DNA of 64,000 nt from an uncultured Erysipelotrichaceae bacterium. Lineage in GTDB: Bacteria; Bacillota_I; Bacilli_A; RF39; UBA660. The DNA is taken from NCBI GenBank assembly GCA_902761685.1, contig CACWLI010000001.1, forward strand, positions 1 through 64,000. The letters are read 5' to 3'. The position numbers and the translations under genes were made by a program. Positions 1-8,652 of the stretch are shown in pieces (positions within the stretch are counted from its first letter, which is position 1; each line of letters opens with the position of its first letter). The notes beneath the pieces were generated by a model, which was not told where the DNA came from, searched no databases, and saw nothing but the letters and a program-made list of their open reading frames with translations.

Positions 1-120
1 TACTGGAGTTCTTGAATAATCATTATATTCATCTGATTTAACTATATATTTATCAGGTCTTTCATAATCAAATATATTTTCAAACTTACGTTGTTCCCAA
101 TCTTTTGTTAATATACTAGA
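1..120 (-). pseudogene. hsdS-like type I restriction specificity fragment (runs off left edge)
   Basis: Read on the minus strand this stretch is open for 40 codons and encodes ILTKDWEQRKFENIF followed by a charged, Tyr-rich segment. The DWEQRK(x)xE pattern is typical of the start of a target-recognition region of type I restriction specificity subunits (HsdS). The frame is closed by a stop at 121-123, and no ATG, GTG or TTG lies between that stop and the motif, so this end of the gene has no start. That fits a silent hsdS cassette or a 5'-truncated copy. Only 40 residues are visible, so the family call rests on one motif. Confidence 0.5.
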
Positions 121-412
121 TTAATATATTGATAATAAGTAAATTATTGTTATAATAGATATTACCAAATTAAGAGGTGAAAAAAATGTAATTGATTGGT
201 TTTTTAGAACAACTTTACTCTTATAACTTTTATACAAAAGATGACAATAAAAAAATAATTGATGTATATGAAACAAGTAATAAACAGTAGAAGAAAGCAT
301 TTTCGATAATTTAAGGTTAATAAAATAAAAATATATGTTTTTAAACACTATTTGCACACAGTTTTTAATTTTAAAATAATATTTACAATTAATAATGAAA
401 TTTTAATAATAA
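121..412. other. Intergenic stretch with no recognisable gene
   Basis: AT-rich sequence between the hsdS-like fragment and the promoter of the PIN-GNAT gene. A 78-codon minus-strand frame exists (121-357) but it is hydrophobic low-complexity sequence with no ribosome site, and I do not believe it is coding. Nothing else is supported here. Confidence 0.5.
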
Positions 413-414
413 TA

Positions 415-423
415 TGTTATAAT
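415..423 (+). promoter_or_regulatory. Extended -10 promoter of the PIN-GNAT gene
   Basis: TGTTATAAT matches TGnTATAAT, the extended -10 that recurs through the window. The predicted start is near 430, just before the leader hairpin at 440-487. No good -35 is seen. Confidence 0.65.
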
Positions 424-439
424 TTACTCAAGAAAAGGG

Positions 440-487
440 CGCTAGTACAGGCCATTTTTAAATGGTTTTTGTATTGGCGTTTTTTTG
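440..487 (+). terminator. Leader terminator/attenuator ahead of the PIN-GNAT gene
   Basis: CGCTAGTACA (440-449) pairs with TGTATTGGCG (470-479) over 10 pairs including wobbles, CCATTT pairs with AAATGG inside it, and a run of T follows at 480-486. There is no plus-strand gene upstream, so this intrinsic-terminator shape lies in the 5' leader, between the promoter and the start codon at 504. It could act as an attenuator or end a short (about 55 nt) RNA. Confidence 0.6.
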
Positions 488-503
488 GTAGTAGGAGGTA
501 TAA

Positions 504-1991
504 ATGAAAAAAATATTACTTGATACTAACATGTTTATTTATTTAGAGGATAATACTATTACAGATTCAAAAGTTCTTGAATTGACTAAAAGATTGTATG
601 ATTCAAATGATTATAAAATTGTAATTCATCCAGATACAAAAAAGGAGATTAATAAACTAAAAGATGAAAATAAGAAAAAAATTTTTCTGTCAAAAATAGC
701 AGTTTATAAAGAAATCGATTCTCCACCCATTCCGGATGATTCATTTCATAAATTGGTAGGATGTAAAAATGAACATGATAAAATCGATAATGAATTATTG
801 TTCTCAGTTCAAAGAAACTGTGTATCTTATTTAATAACAAATGATTATGGTTTAAAAAATAAAAGTAAGATTATAAATTTAAATGATAAAGTATTGTCAA
901 TTGATGAAGCTTTAAATCATTTTCAAATAATAAAAGATAATGAAATAAAGAAACCTGCTTTTGTACAAGAAAAGTATCTTCATGAATTAGATTTGAATGA
1001 TAATTTTTTTGATTCTTTAAAGAATGATTATAAAGGATTTAAAGAATGGTTTGAAAAAAAACAATTGGAAGAAAAAAAGGCGTATGTTAGTTTTGAAGAA
1101 AATAATATAATGTCATTTTTGATGCTTAAAGTTGAAGAAAATGAAGTTGATAAAACTTTTGAAAAACCATTTGGTCCGGGAAAAAGGTTAAAGGTATCAA
1201 CAATGAAGGTCTCTGATACAGGAAAAAGAATTGGAGAAACGTTTATTAAAATAATTACTGAAACTGCTATTAAGGAGAATGTTGATGAAGTTTTTGTTAC
1301 AGTTTTTGATAAACAAACACATTTGATTGAAATGTTAAAAGAGTATGGTTTTGAGTTTTATTGTAAAAAAAGTACTGAAAAATCTGATGGAACAATCGAA
1401 AAAGAGAATGTTTTAGTTAAAAATATTAAAAAAACTACAAAAGAGTATTATCCTTTTATTAATGTAAATAACAAAAAAATATTTATTGTTCCAATTCAAG
1501 AAAAATATCATGGTTTATTGTTTCAAGAATCAGAAAAAAGCATTCAACTATCTTTTGATGATTTAAAGGGATTGAATACGGCATCAAATTCAATAAGAAA
1601 AGCATATTTATGTGATTCAAATATAAAACAAATTGAACCAAAATCAATTCTACTATTTTATTCATCTGGTGTTAAAAAAGCAATTACTTGTTTAGGAGTA
1701 GTTGATGCTGTTTTTAGAAATTTTAATAGCTTTGAGGAATTAAGCAATTTAGTTAGAAAAAGGACTGCTTATAGTCAGAAAGAATTAAAGAAAGTTTACT
1801 CTGATAACAAATTAGTAATATTATTTAAATACTATTATTCTTTTCCAAAATATGTTTCATACGACTTTTTATTAAAGAATATGATAGTAAAAGGACCGAT
1901 TCAAACAATTAAACAAATTGATACTATTAATTTTCAGAAGATAATTGAAGAGTGTAAAATTGATAAAGAAAAATATTTTATTAATAATTAA
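504..1991 (+). CDS. PIN + GNAT + PUA/ASCH-like fusion protein
   Basis: 495 residues that look like three parts. Residues 1-130 resemble a PIN RNase: MKKILLDTNMFIYLED gives the first acidic residue of the LLDTN type, and a later LITNDYGL segment supplies the distal acidic site. Residues about 170-300 resemble a GNAT acetyltransferase (an RLKVSTMKVSD strand, then GKRIGETFIKIITETAIKE, then a YGF-ending helix-strand unit). Residues about 310-490 resemble a PUA-fold ASCH/EVE-type RNA-binding domain (KSILLFYSSG...GVVDAVFR). The start follows AGGAGG at 494-499. Its neighbours are a stand-alone ASCH protein and a GmrSD-like nuclease, which suggests a toxin-like or RNA-targeting defence role. The domain order is read by eye; the PIN part is the surest. 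Confidence 0.65.
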   Translation: MKKILLDTNMFIYLEDNTITDSKVLELTKRLYDSNDYKIVIHPDTKKEINKLKDENKKKIFLSKIAVYKEIDSPPIPDDSFHKLVGCKNEHDKIDNELLFSVQRNCVSYLITNDYGLKNKSKIINLNDKVLSIDEALNHFQIIKDNEIKKPAFVQEKYLHELDLNDNFFDSLKNDYKGFKEWFEKKQLEEKKAYVSFEENNIMSFLMLKVEENEVDKTFEKPFGPGKRLKVSTMKVSDTGKRIGETFIKIITETAIKENVDEVFVTVFDKQTHLIEMLKEYGFEFYCKKSTEKSDGTIEKENVLVKNIKKTTKEYYPFINVNNKKIFIVPIQEKYHGLLFQESEKSIQLSFDDLKGLNTASNSIRKAYLCDSNIKQIEPKSILLFYSSGVKKAITCLGVVDAVFRNFNSFEELSNLVRKRTAYSQKELKKVYSDNKLVILFKYYYSFPKYVSYDFLLKNMIVKGPIQTIKQIDTINFQKIIEECKIDKEKYFINN

Positions 1992-2003
1992 TTATTATTT
2001 TTA

Positions 2004-2012
2004 TGATATAAT
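2004..2012 (+). promoter_or_regulatory. Extended -10 promoter of the ASCH gene
   Basis: TGATATAAT matches TGnTATAAT, 28 bases before the start codon, suggesting that the ASCH gene can be transcribed on its own. Confidence 0.55.
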
Positions 2013-2039
2013 ATAAATATAATAGGAGGTTGATGTTAT

Positions 2040-2414
2040 ATGTGTAGAATATTAATGTCTATAAATCCAGAATATGTTGATAAAATATTAAATGGAAAGA
2101 AAAAATATGAATATAGAAAAATCAAAGCAAAAAAGCAAAACATTAATAGAATAGTTATATATGCAACAGCACCTATTATGCAAGTTGTTGGAGAAGTAGA
2201 AGTAAAGAATATTATTGAGGATACTCCAAATAGTCTTTGGAAAAAAACGAAAGAGAAATCAGGCGTAAAGAAAGATTTTTATGATTCATATTATAAAAAT
2301 AAAAACAAAGCAATTGCATATGAATTAGGAGATGTTATAATATATAATACTCCTATAACGTTATCTGATTTGGGTATTAATTACATCCCACAGTCATATA
2401 TATATTTAGATTAA
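2040..2414 (+). CDS. Stand-alone ASCH domain protein
   Basis: 124 residues. The opening MSINPEYVDKILNGKKKYEYRK is the signature start of ASCH (PUA-like) proteins: a strand, 'PeyvekIlsGkKtyEyR', then the RIVIYATAPIMQVVGEVEV strand pair. ASCH domains are predicted to bind RNA or modified nucleotides. The start follows AGGAGGT at 2024-2030. It lies 48 bases after the PIN-GNAT gene, whose own C-terminus also looks PUA/ASCH-like, so the two may act as a pair; this is inferred from position. Confidence 0.8.
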   Translation: MCRILMSINPEYVDKILNGKKKYEYRKIKAKKQNINRIVIYATAPIMQVVGEVEVKNIIEDTPNSLWKKTKEKSGVKKDFYDSYYKNKNKAIAYELGDVIIYNTPITLSDLGINYIPQSYIYLD

Positions 2415-2419
2415 TAATT

Positions 2420-2444
2420 AAGATAGTTTTAACTATCTTTTTTT
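2420..2444 (+). terminator. Intrinsic terminator after the ASCH gene
   Basis: AAGATAGTT/AACTATCTT hairpin followed by a T run. The next gene's -10 begins inside the T tract. Confidence 0.75.
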
Positions 2445-2452
2445 GTTATAAT
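2444..2452 (+). promoter_or_regulatory. Extended -10 promoter of the GmrSD-like gene
   Basis: TGTTATAAT (TGnTATAAT) overlaps the T tract of the preceding terminator, 17 bases before the start codon at 2470. Confidence 0.55.
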
Positions 2453-2469
2453 TATTATAAGGTGATAAT

Positions 2470-4554
2470 ATGGGAACAATAAATTCTAAAGAAATTTTTA
2501 TTCCAACTAGTAGAAGTTTGTCTATGGTATTTACTAATGATAATTCAAAATCGCAGGTAAAATTTTATATACCAGATTTTCAAAGACAATATAGCTGGAA
2601 AAATAACAATTTAGAGGAGTTGTGGAAAGATTTAAATGAAGCATTTAAAAATAATGATGATATTTATTTTCTTGGATCAATTGTTCTTGTCGCAGAAAAT
2701 TCTAATAAGTTTTCAATTATTGATGGGCAACAAAGGTTGACAACTATTGTAATAATGATGGATGTATTAATTAAAGATTTTAGTACAATAATTAGTAAAA
2801 AATTATTAAAAAGAATTCAAAAGTATCATAGCAACATATTTCAACTTCAAAATAATCCAAGTTATGATCAAGAATTTCATGTGGAAATAAGAGAAAAGAA
2901 TTCTTTTGCTCATAATGATTCAGAACTCGTTACTGAAAAAGAATTAGCCAATTCTGATCCAAAATATAAATATAGGAATACAGCTTATTTTTTCTTTGAT
3001 AAATTTAGTAAAATTGACATTGATATAAATAAATTTTTAGAGTTTATTTTTGATAATGTATTTGTTATTAGAACCATTTGTTATGATGAAAATTTTGCTA
3101 TTAAAATGTTTATTTCTTTAAATGATAGAGGATTACCATTAAGTAACGCAGATAATTTTAAATCATGGTTATATAGTAAGTGTACAAAAGATCAGAGACA
3201 AGCATTTAATCAAAATTGGAAAAAGCTTGTTGATGATTCAAATGATATTAAAATTACTATGGACGATTTTATTGTTTGGTATGAATATTATTTAATTAGA
3301 AGTAATCCTAAAATGAATGTTGTAGATGTTTTAAAAATGCAATTAGAGAAATTTGATAATCCTACTATTATGAGCAAGTTATTAAAATTTATGAGATGTG
3401 TAAAAAAAGTAAATAATCCTGAAGAAAATACTAATTTGATTTATAGCCTTAGATACATAAAATGGAAAGCATATATAATGAGTATTTTAGCTTCAGCTTT
3501 TATGGAAGATTATTATGATATGTCTAGATTATTAAAACTATTAAGAAAGTTTTATTATATTGCATGGGGTTCTGGAGGTAATGTCAGTTCTGTAAAGCAG
3601 ACTTCGTTTAACATTTTGGAGTGTGTTGTAAATAATAAGTCAATTGAAGATATAGAAAATTATGTAAATAATTTTATTTACAGAAAGAATAGAATATCCA
3701 ATTTTTATAATAATATTAATGGTAATGTATATGATTCAGATTTCTTTAAACCTTTATTGATGTCTATTGAATATGAAGAATGGGAGGACAATTCTTTAAA
3801 ATTTCAACCATTAGACATGAAACTTCATGTTGATCATATATTGCCAAAAGGATATGAAAAAGAAAAAAATCAAGAATGGAAACACATTACAAAACATGAT
3901 GAAGTTTTTCAAAAAATAAATACAATGGGTAATATGGCATTATTACAATGGTATAAGAATGAAAAAGCTCTCAATAAGGGATTGAAGAAAAAATTAAATT
4001 TTTATAGTGGGTTTGAAGAAGATGGAATTACACCTATTAAAGATGAAAAAGGAAAAGGTGCTACAAAATTTAAAACTACTCAAGTAATTATTGATGAATA
4101 TAAAAATAATCCTCATAAAAAATGGACTTTAAATTCGATTGATTTAAGAAAAGAATATTTGATAAAAAAAATTGAAAGTATGCTTGACATTCAAGAGGGT
4201 GATAAAAATATTAATTTTGATTTAGAATCTCAAGGAATAGGAAAGGGAAAATGGAAGTATAAAAATCAAATATATGATAATAAAAAATTTGTAAGGCAGA
4301 TATTAATCGATTATATTACAGATAATAAAATTAAAAATTTTGATAGAATACCTAATGAATTAACAACATTTAAAATTTATTATAGAGATTTTATAACTGA
4401 TAAAGTTGATTTACATGATAGATATTTATTAGAAATAAATGGCATGAAATTGTATGTTGTTAATGTATATTATTCCTCTGAGACTCCAGAGTTAATTGAA
4501 CTTTTTAAAAAATATTATTCCTTTGAATATGAAAGAATAGAAAAAGAAAAATAG
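2470..4554 (+). CDS. DUF262/DUF1524 protein (GmrSD-like type IV restriction nuclease)
   Basis: 694 residues. The N-terminal DUF262 (ParB-like nucleotidase/NTPase) domain shows IPDFQRQYSW at about residue 35, FLGSIVLV, and IIDGQQRLTTI at about 83. The C-terminal DUF1524 domain (about residues 440-530) shows HVDHILPKGYE, the His-containing part of an HNH nuclease, followed by NTMGNMALLQ. This is the single-chain layout of GmrSD-type enzymes that cut modified phage DNA. About 110 extra residues after the nuclease are unassigned. It has its own promoter. Together with the two preceding genes and the hsdS-like fragment it marks a defence island. Confidence 0.88.
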   Translation: MGTINSKEIFIPTSRSLSMVFTNDNSKSQVKFYIPDFQRQYSWKNNNLEELWKDLNEAFKNNDDIYFLGSIVLVAENSNKFSIIDGQQRLTTIVIMMDVLIKDFSTIISKKLLKRIQKYHSNIFQLQNNPSYDQEFHVEIREKNSFAHNDSELVTEKELANSDPKYKYRNTAYFFFDKFSKIDIDINKFLEFIFDNVFVIRTICYDENFAIKMFISLNDRGLPLSNADNFKSWLYSKCTKDQRQAFNQNWKKLVDDSNDIKITMDDFIVWYEYYLIRSNPKMNVVDVLKMQLEKFDNPTIMSKLLKFMRCVKKVNNPEENTNLIYSLRYIKWKAYIMSILASAFMEDYYDMSRLLKLLRKFYYIAWGSGGNVSSVKQTSFNILECVVNNKSIEDIENYVNNFIYRKNRISNFYNNINGNVYDSDFFKPLLMSIEYEEWEDNSLKFQPLDMKLHVDHILPKGYEKEKNQEWKHITKHDEVFQKINTMGNMALLQWYKNEKALNKGLKKKLNFYSGFEEDGITPIKDEKGKGATKFKTTQVIIDEYKNNPHKKWTLNSIDLRKEYLIKKIESMLDIQEGDKNINFDLESQGIGKGKWKYKNQIYDNKKFVRQILIDYITDNKIKNFDRIPNELTTFKIYYRDFITDKVDLHDRYLLEINGMKLYVVNVYYSSETPELIELFKKYYSFEYERIEKEK

Positions 4555-4584
4555 TCTAATATAAGTTAGGTTATTTTTCTTTTT
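4541..4584 (+). terminator. Terminator overlapping the end of the GmrSD-like gene
   Basis: A long A-rich/T-rich hairpin: AAAAAGAAAAATA (from 4541) pairs with TATTTTTCTTTTT (to 4584), with CTAA/TTAG at the tip. The gene's stop codon sits inside the stem. Confidence 0.6.
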
Positions 4585-4675
4585 ATAAAATGGTTTTAAG
4601 ATATTTTAGTAATAGTTTATTATGTGGATTACATATTATTAACTTAATGTGTTTTTTTAATTAATGATATTTTTA

Positions 4676-4684
4676 TGTTATAAT
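4676..4684 (+). promoter_or_regulatory. Extended -10 promoter
   Basis: TGTTATAAT, 25 bases before the start codon at 4709, with AGAAGAGG as ribosome site in between. Confidence 0.6.
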
Positions 4685-4708
4685 AATTCATAAGAAGAGG
4701 TTATTGGT

Positions 4709-5410
4709 ATGAATGGGTTTGGAAAATGGTTAGTAAAGAATAAATTATGTGATAAAGATAAGTGTTTATTACTTGGTAAAGATACTAAGTTAAGTATTGA
4801 TGAAGTAATTGAGTTACTTAATGAGTTATCTAAAATACTTAATGAGAAAAATATATTTGAGAGTAAAAGTTATAAAGAAATTAAAAGAGTAATGGACGTG
4901 CTTTGTGATAATAAAAAGTTATTTAAAAATAAACAGTATGATTTGTATTTGGAGTTACTCAATTATTATCTTAAATATATGTTAACTACTTATGAGAAGA
5001 AACATGATATAGAGGACTATGTAAATAGTTATAATATTTCTATGGATATAACTGATATTAGTATGTATTCTAATTCAATATATGAAGAGTTAAGTAAGTG
5101 GCCAAATGTGTATGTTATTTATAAAAATAATACTGTTTTTACTAAACCAATAAGATATAATAATCATAATATTTTATGCATACCAATGTATTCTAATAAA
5201 GAAGTAATACCAAGTGAATTTTTAAATGATGGTTATGTAATTAAAAAAGTTAAATTTAATTTATTTGTTAAAAAGATTGATGAAGATGACAATAATCATG
5301 CAGTTGTTATAGCAGTTAATCCAAAGTTTGATAATAATGATAAAGTGTTTTTAGAAATAGATAATTTATTTTGGTATTATTTTGGGGATTTATCTAATTA
5401 TTTTGATTAA
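4709..5410 (+). CDS. Hypothetical protein, soluble
   Basis: 233 residues, family not recognised. It is charged and mostly helical in the first half (a LSIDEVIELLNELSKIL-type segment), with strands such as VYVIYKNNTVF and HAVVIAVNPKF in the second half. No signal peptide, membrane segment or catalytic motif is visible. It is a single-gene unit with its own promoter and a terminator shared with the convergent DUF1294 gene. It may belong to the defence island on its left or to the housekeeping genes on its right; nothing decides this. Confidence 0.75.
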   Translation: MNGFGKWLVKNKLCDKDKCLLLGKDTKLSIDEVIELLNELSKILNEKNIFESKSYKEIKRVMDVLCDNKKLFKNKQYDLYLELLNYYLKYMLTTYEKKHDIEDYVNSYNISMDITDISMYSNSIYEELSKWPNVYVIYKNNTVFTKPIRYNNHNILCIPMYSNKEVIPSEFLNDGYVIKKVKFNLFVKKIDEDDNNHAVVIAVNPKFDNNDKVFLEIDNLFWYYFGDLSNYFD

Positions 5411-5413
5411 AAT

Positions 5414-5440
5414 AAAAATCTACATTATGTAGATTTTTTT
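5414..5440. terminator. Bidirectional terminator
   Basis: AAATCTACAT-t-ATGTAGATTT hairpin with A and T runs on either side, between convergent genes. The minus-strand gene's stop codon (5420-5422) lies in the stem. Confidence 0.75.
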
Positions 5441-5698
5441 AATTAGTAAAACTATTAATATTAATTGAATAATAAATATTAGTGGTATTCCAATTTTAAA
5501 GAATGGTTTTTTAGTTTTATGTCTAAACAATTTCATACCAATATACCCTAGGGGAGTGCCACCTAAAATACATAAAGATATTAGAGTAGATTCTCTTATT
5601 CTATACATATTTTTAATAGCATATAATTTATCTAAACCAAATGATATAAATGTAACTATGTTAATAATAATTAAATAATAAAAAATATATTTCATCAT
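5420..5698 (-). CDS. DUF1294 family membrane protein
   Basis: 92 residues. The family hallmarks are all present: FGLDKLYAIKNMYRIRESTL, then LGGTPLGYIGMKLFRHKTKKPFFKIGIP, framed by a hydrophobic segment at each end. DUF1294 proteins are small inner-membrane proteins of unknown function. It follows the mechanosensitive channel gene by 16 bases and probably shares its transcript; no clear Shine-Dalgarno is seen before its ATG. Confidence 0.88.
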   Translation of the reverse strand: MMKYIFYYLIIINIVTFISFGLDKLYAIKNMYRIRESTLISLCILGGTPLGYIGMKLFRHKTKKPFFKIGIPLIFIIQLILIVLLIKKIYIM

Positions 5699-5714
5699 AT
5701 TTATAATTATATAA

Positions 5715-6572
5715 CTAATCTACAAATAAATCTATTTTGTTTTCTTTATATTCTTTTAATATATTAGTCCATAGATAATCTTCTATAATTCTTGTTTTTT
5801 TAGGATGAGTTAAAAATCTTAAGTTAAGTTCTATATGATTATCTTGTACTTTTGTATATATAATTGGTTCTAAGTGATTATAGTAGATTCTATAATCAAC
5901 AGTAGCTTGTTTAATTTCTTTTTTCATTTTCTTTGGTATTTCTGATACTGTTTCATTTGAATTAATTATATTCATTATTTCTTGTTTATTCTTTTCAAGA
6001 TCAGCATCAATTCTTAATTTAATAGTTATTTCATTCCATATATATTTAAATGCTAGACTATAGTTTTTTAGTGTTTTAGAAAATACAAATGAATTTGGTA
6101 TATTAATAATTAAACCACTACTTTGTTCACCATTAATTCTATCTCCAACTTCTAATATTTTAAAAGATAAGTTATTTATTAAAACTACATCTCCAGTTAC
6201 TCCATCTATACTAATTCTATCTTCTAGTTTAAATGGTTTTTTAGCTTTGATATAAAAACCTGCGAATAAGTTTAATATTATTTCTCTAATTGCTATAGTT
6301 ACTCCAGCTGATACAAATGATATAATTGTCATTACGTTTTTTAAATATGGAAACCATAATAGGAATATTAGTCCAAAACATAGAATATTTAATATAATAT
6401 TTACACTTTGATGAAATACAAATCTTGTTTTACTTCTTTTTATCCATTTAGTAGTTACATAAACTATAATATGTTTTAGTAGTTTAAAGAATGCATATGT
6501 TATAAAAGTTCTAGCCATTATAATAAAATATTTACTATAATTAAATGTTAATAAGTAATCTAATATTTTCAT
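5715..6572 (-). CDS. MscS-family mechanosensitive ion channel
   Basis: 285 residues. Three hydrophobic N-terminal helices are followed by the pore helix and beta domain of small-conductance mechanosensitive channels: SFVSAGVTIAIREIILNLFAGFYI, then PFKLEDRISIDGVTGDVVLINN. This matches the MscS pattern of a Gly/Ala-rich TM3, then 'GDxIxxxgxxGxV'. The family opens under membrane tension to release solutes in osmotic downshock. The start has a good GAGGTGA ribosome site. The DUF1294 gene lies just downstream. Confidence 0.9.
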   Translation of the reverse strand: MKILDYLLTFNYSKYFIIMARTFITYAFFKLLKHIIVYVTTKWIKRSKTRFVFHQSVNIILNILCFGLIFLLWFPYLKNVMTIISFVSAGVTIAIREIILNLFAGFYIKAKKPFKLEDRISIDGVTGDVVLINNLSFKILEVGDRINGEQSSGLIINIPNSFVFSKTLKNYSLAFKYIWNEITIKLRIDADLEKNKQEIMNIINSNETVSEIPKKMKKEIKQATVDYRIYYNHLEPIIYTKVQDNHIELNLRFLTHPKKTRIIEDYLWTNILKEYKENKIDLFVD

Positions 6573-6640
6573 TTCTATTCACCTCGCGAACCACCATAAT
6601 AACACAAATAGAAGAAAAATACAAATAAAAAATAATAATA

Positions 6641-6649
6641 TGTTATAAT
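6641..6649 (+). promoter_or_regulatory. Extended -10 promoter of the metalloprotease-like operon
   Basis: TGTTATAAT, in the divergent gap between the MscS gene and the gene starting near 6665. Confidence 0.6.
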
Positions 6650-6664
6650 TGTTATATAAGATAG

Positions 6665-8644
6665 ATGTGGAAGATGGTGATTACTTTGATATATAAGAAG
6701 GATGTAACAAAAGATAGTATATTTGATGAAGAAGAATTATTTTCAAAAATGGATAGTAATGAAGTGTTAATAAACTATTTATTTGAAAGTAATCTTATTA
6801 ATATTCACCATATTGAAGCTATTTTTGATCATACTGAAATATTTGACTTATGTAAAAAATATAATCGCCTAGATTTATTAAAAGGATTAAATGTTTTTAT
6901 ATATTTTAGTGATAACGTTATGTTTGAAGAATTATTAAAAATGGATATAATACCAGATTCTATGAAAAATATGGATTTTTTTGATGAAGAACAAATAAAA
7001 CTATTAATAAAATATAAAAAATATGATTTATTAAAAAAATTACCATCAATTATTTTAATAGATAAATTTAACAGTAATAAAACATTATTAGAAGTATTAT
7101 TAGATAATGGAATAGAAGATTTTGATGTTGGTTCTTTTCCTGAAGAGGAGTTTATTAGAATATTAATTAATTATAAAAAATTTGATATATTAAAAAAAGT
7201 TAAAATGAATGATTTAACTTTAAGTCATTTTTTAAAACTAAATGATTTAAATGATACTAATCTTGAAAAATTATTAAAGTACTTTATGAAAGATAGAGAT
7301 AGATCTCATATTACACCAATTCTTAATCAAATATATAGAACTAATGATTTAGATTTAAAGATTAAAGCTATTGAAATATTTGTTAAATTAGGTATGTTTG
7401 ATTATTTAATACCATTTAATAAGAAACAATTATTTAATGGTGAAGAGGGTAAAAGATTAATTGATAGATTAAAAGTATTTGGAAAGGGTGTAGCTAGTTT
7501 TTTAGTGGAAGAACCACTTCTTCATGATGTTGATGTTGTGGCTGAACTTAGTTTGAATACTGATTCATTAAAATTAGATGTAAATAAGGAATATACTAGA
7601 AGTGAAATAAAGAAATTGACTAAGGTTCAAGAATCTAAAATTAGTGATGAATTTGAAAGAGCATTAATGCAATTTAAAATATTATTGATGGGTGATAATA
7701 ATGCAAATGAAGAAGATACAGAGATGACAATTTCTGCATTTAGAAATATTTTAAGATTAAATCCTGATGCAATTACAATAGTTGAAAAGATAATTCAAGA
7801 AAAAAGAGTTGAAACAGATAAAAAGTTTAGATATATGTTTAATCAAGAAGATACAGCTAGTTTTTTTAATCCAAAATCATTTATTATTTCTATGAATAGA
7901 GAACATAATCTACCTAGTATATTACTACATGAAACTGGTCATTTTCTTCATAAAGCATTTGATGAATCTAGAGTGCCTGATGGTTATATTGATTTAGTAA
8001 ATGAAATAAGAAATAATCCTGATTTTGTAAGAATAGTATATGAATTTTATCTTGAGTTTAATGAAAAAATGAAAGAAGTAGATGCTGAAGTTGCAAAATA
8101 TATGGAAGAATATGATAAGACTATTACTCCTGAAAGAGAAAAAAGAGTAGAAGAATTTTTAAATACTGAAAAAAGAAAACTTGTTGATTATTGGATTAGT
8201 AAAGGTCGATCAAGAGAATATATAGAGCAATTATTATCTAAAACATATACTAAAGAAGAGTATTTTAGACAAGAAAGAGAAATGTTTAAGAGAAAAATAA
8301 ACTCAGTAATTATAAATTCAAGATTTGGTAATTATGCCCAAATATCAGATATATTAGATGCAATATTTGAAGGAGCATTATTTAATAGATTAATTAGATA
8401 TAATGGTAAAACTATTATGAGATGTTCAGGACATGGAGTTAAGTATTATAGAGGTAGACCAGATAGAATGTTTAAAGAAACTATTGCAAATTATACTGGA
8501 CTTAGGTACACTACTAGTAAAGAAGAAAGCTTAAAAAAATTACGAAGTATATTAGGTGATAAATTTGTAGATTTTATTGAAGATTATTATGAAAAGTGTA
8601 TACTAGAAGCTGAACCAATACAAACAAAAGGAAAATCTAAATAG
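6665..8644 (+). CDS. Predicted zinc metalloprotease with leucine-rich helical N-terminal repeats
   Basis: 659 residues. Residues about 20-270 are repeating helical units resembling divergent ankyrin-like repeats (recurring 'LLKKYKKYDLLKKL'-type units about 30 residues apart). At residue 422 the sequence LLHETGHFLH gives the HExxH zinc-binding motif, in the variant HETGH. Downstream, KETIANYTGLRYTTSKEE may hold a third ligand. No signal peptide is seen, so it is probably cytoplasmic. The start is uncertain: ATG 6665, ATG 6674 or TTG 6686 (best spaced from GGTGA). A 76-residue gene follows 8 bases later. Function unknown; the protease call rests on the HExxH motif. Confidence 0.7.
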   Translation: MWKMVITLIYKKDVTKDSIFDEEELFSKMDSNEVLINYLFESNLINIHHIEAIFDHTEIFDLCKKYNRLDLLKGLNVFIYFSDNVMFEELLKMDIIPDSMKNMDFFDEEQIKLLIKYKKYDLLKKLPSIILIDKFNSNKTLLEVLLDNGIEDFDVGSFPEEEFIRILINYKKFDILKKVKMNDLTLSHFLKLNDLNDTNLEKLLKYFMKDRDRSHITPILNQIYRTNDLDLKIKAIEIFVKLGMFDYLIPFNKKQLFNGEEGKRLIDRLKVFGKGVASFLVEEPLLHDVDVVAELSLNTDSLKLDVNKEYTRSEIKKLTKVQESKISDEFERALMQFKILLMGDNNANEEDTEMTISAFRNILRLNPDAITIVEKIIQEKRVETDKKFRYMFNQEDTASFFNPKSFIISMNREHNLPSILLHETGHFLHKAFDESRVPDGYIDLVNEIRNNPDFVRIVYEFYLEFNEKMKEVDAEVAKYMEEYDKTITPEREKRVEEFLNTEKRKLVDYWISKGRSREYIEQLLSKTYTKEEYFRQEREMFKRKINSVIINSRFGNYAQISDILDAIFEGALFNRLIRYNGKTIMRCSGHGVKYYRGRPDRMFKETIANYTGLRYTTSKEESLKKLRSILGDKFVDFIEDYYEKCILEAEPIQTKGKSK

Positions 8645-8652
8645 GAGGAAAT

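Noticed and set aside
121..357. 78-codon minus-strand frame
   Set aside because: Hydrophobic low-complexity sequence of the kind AT-rich noncoding DNA gives, with no ribosome site.
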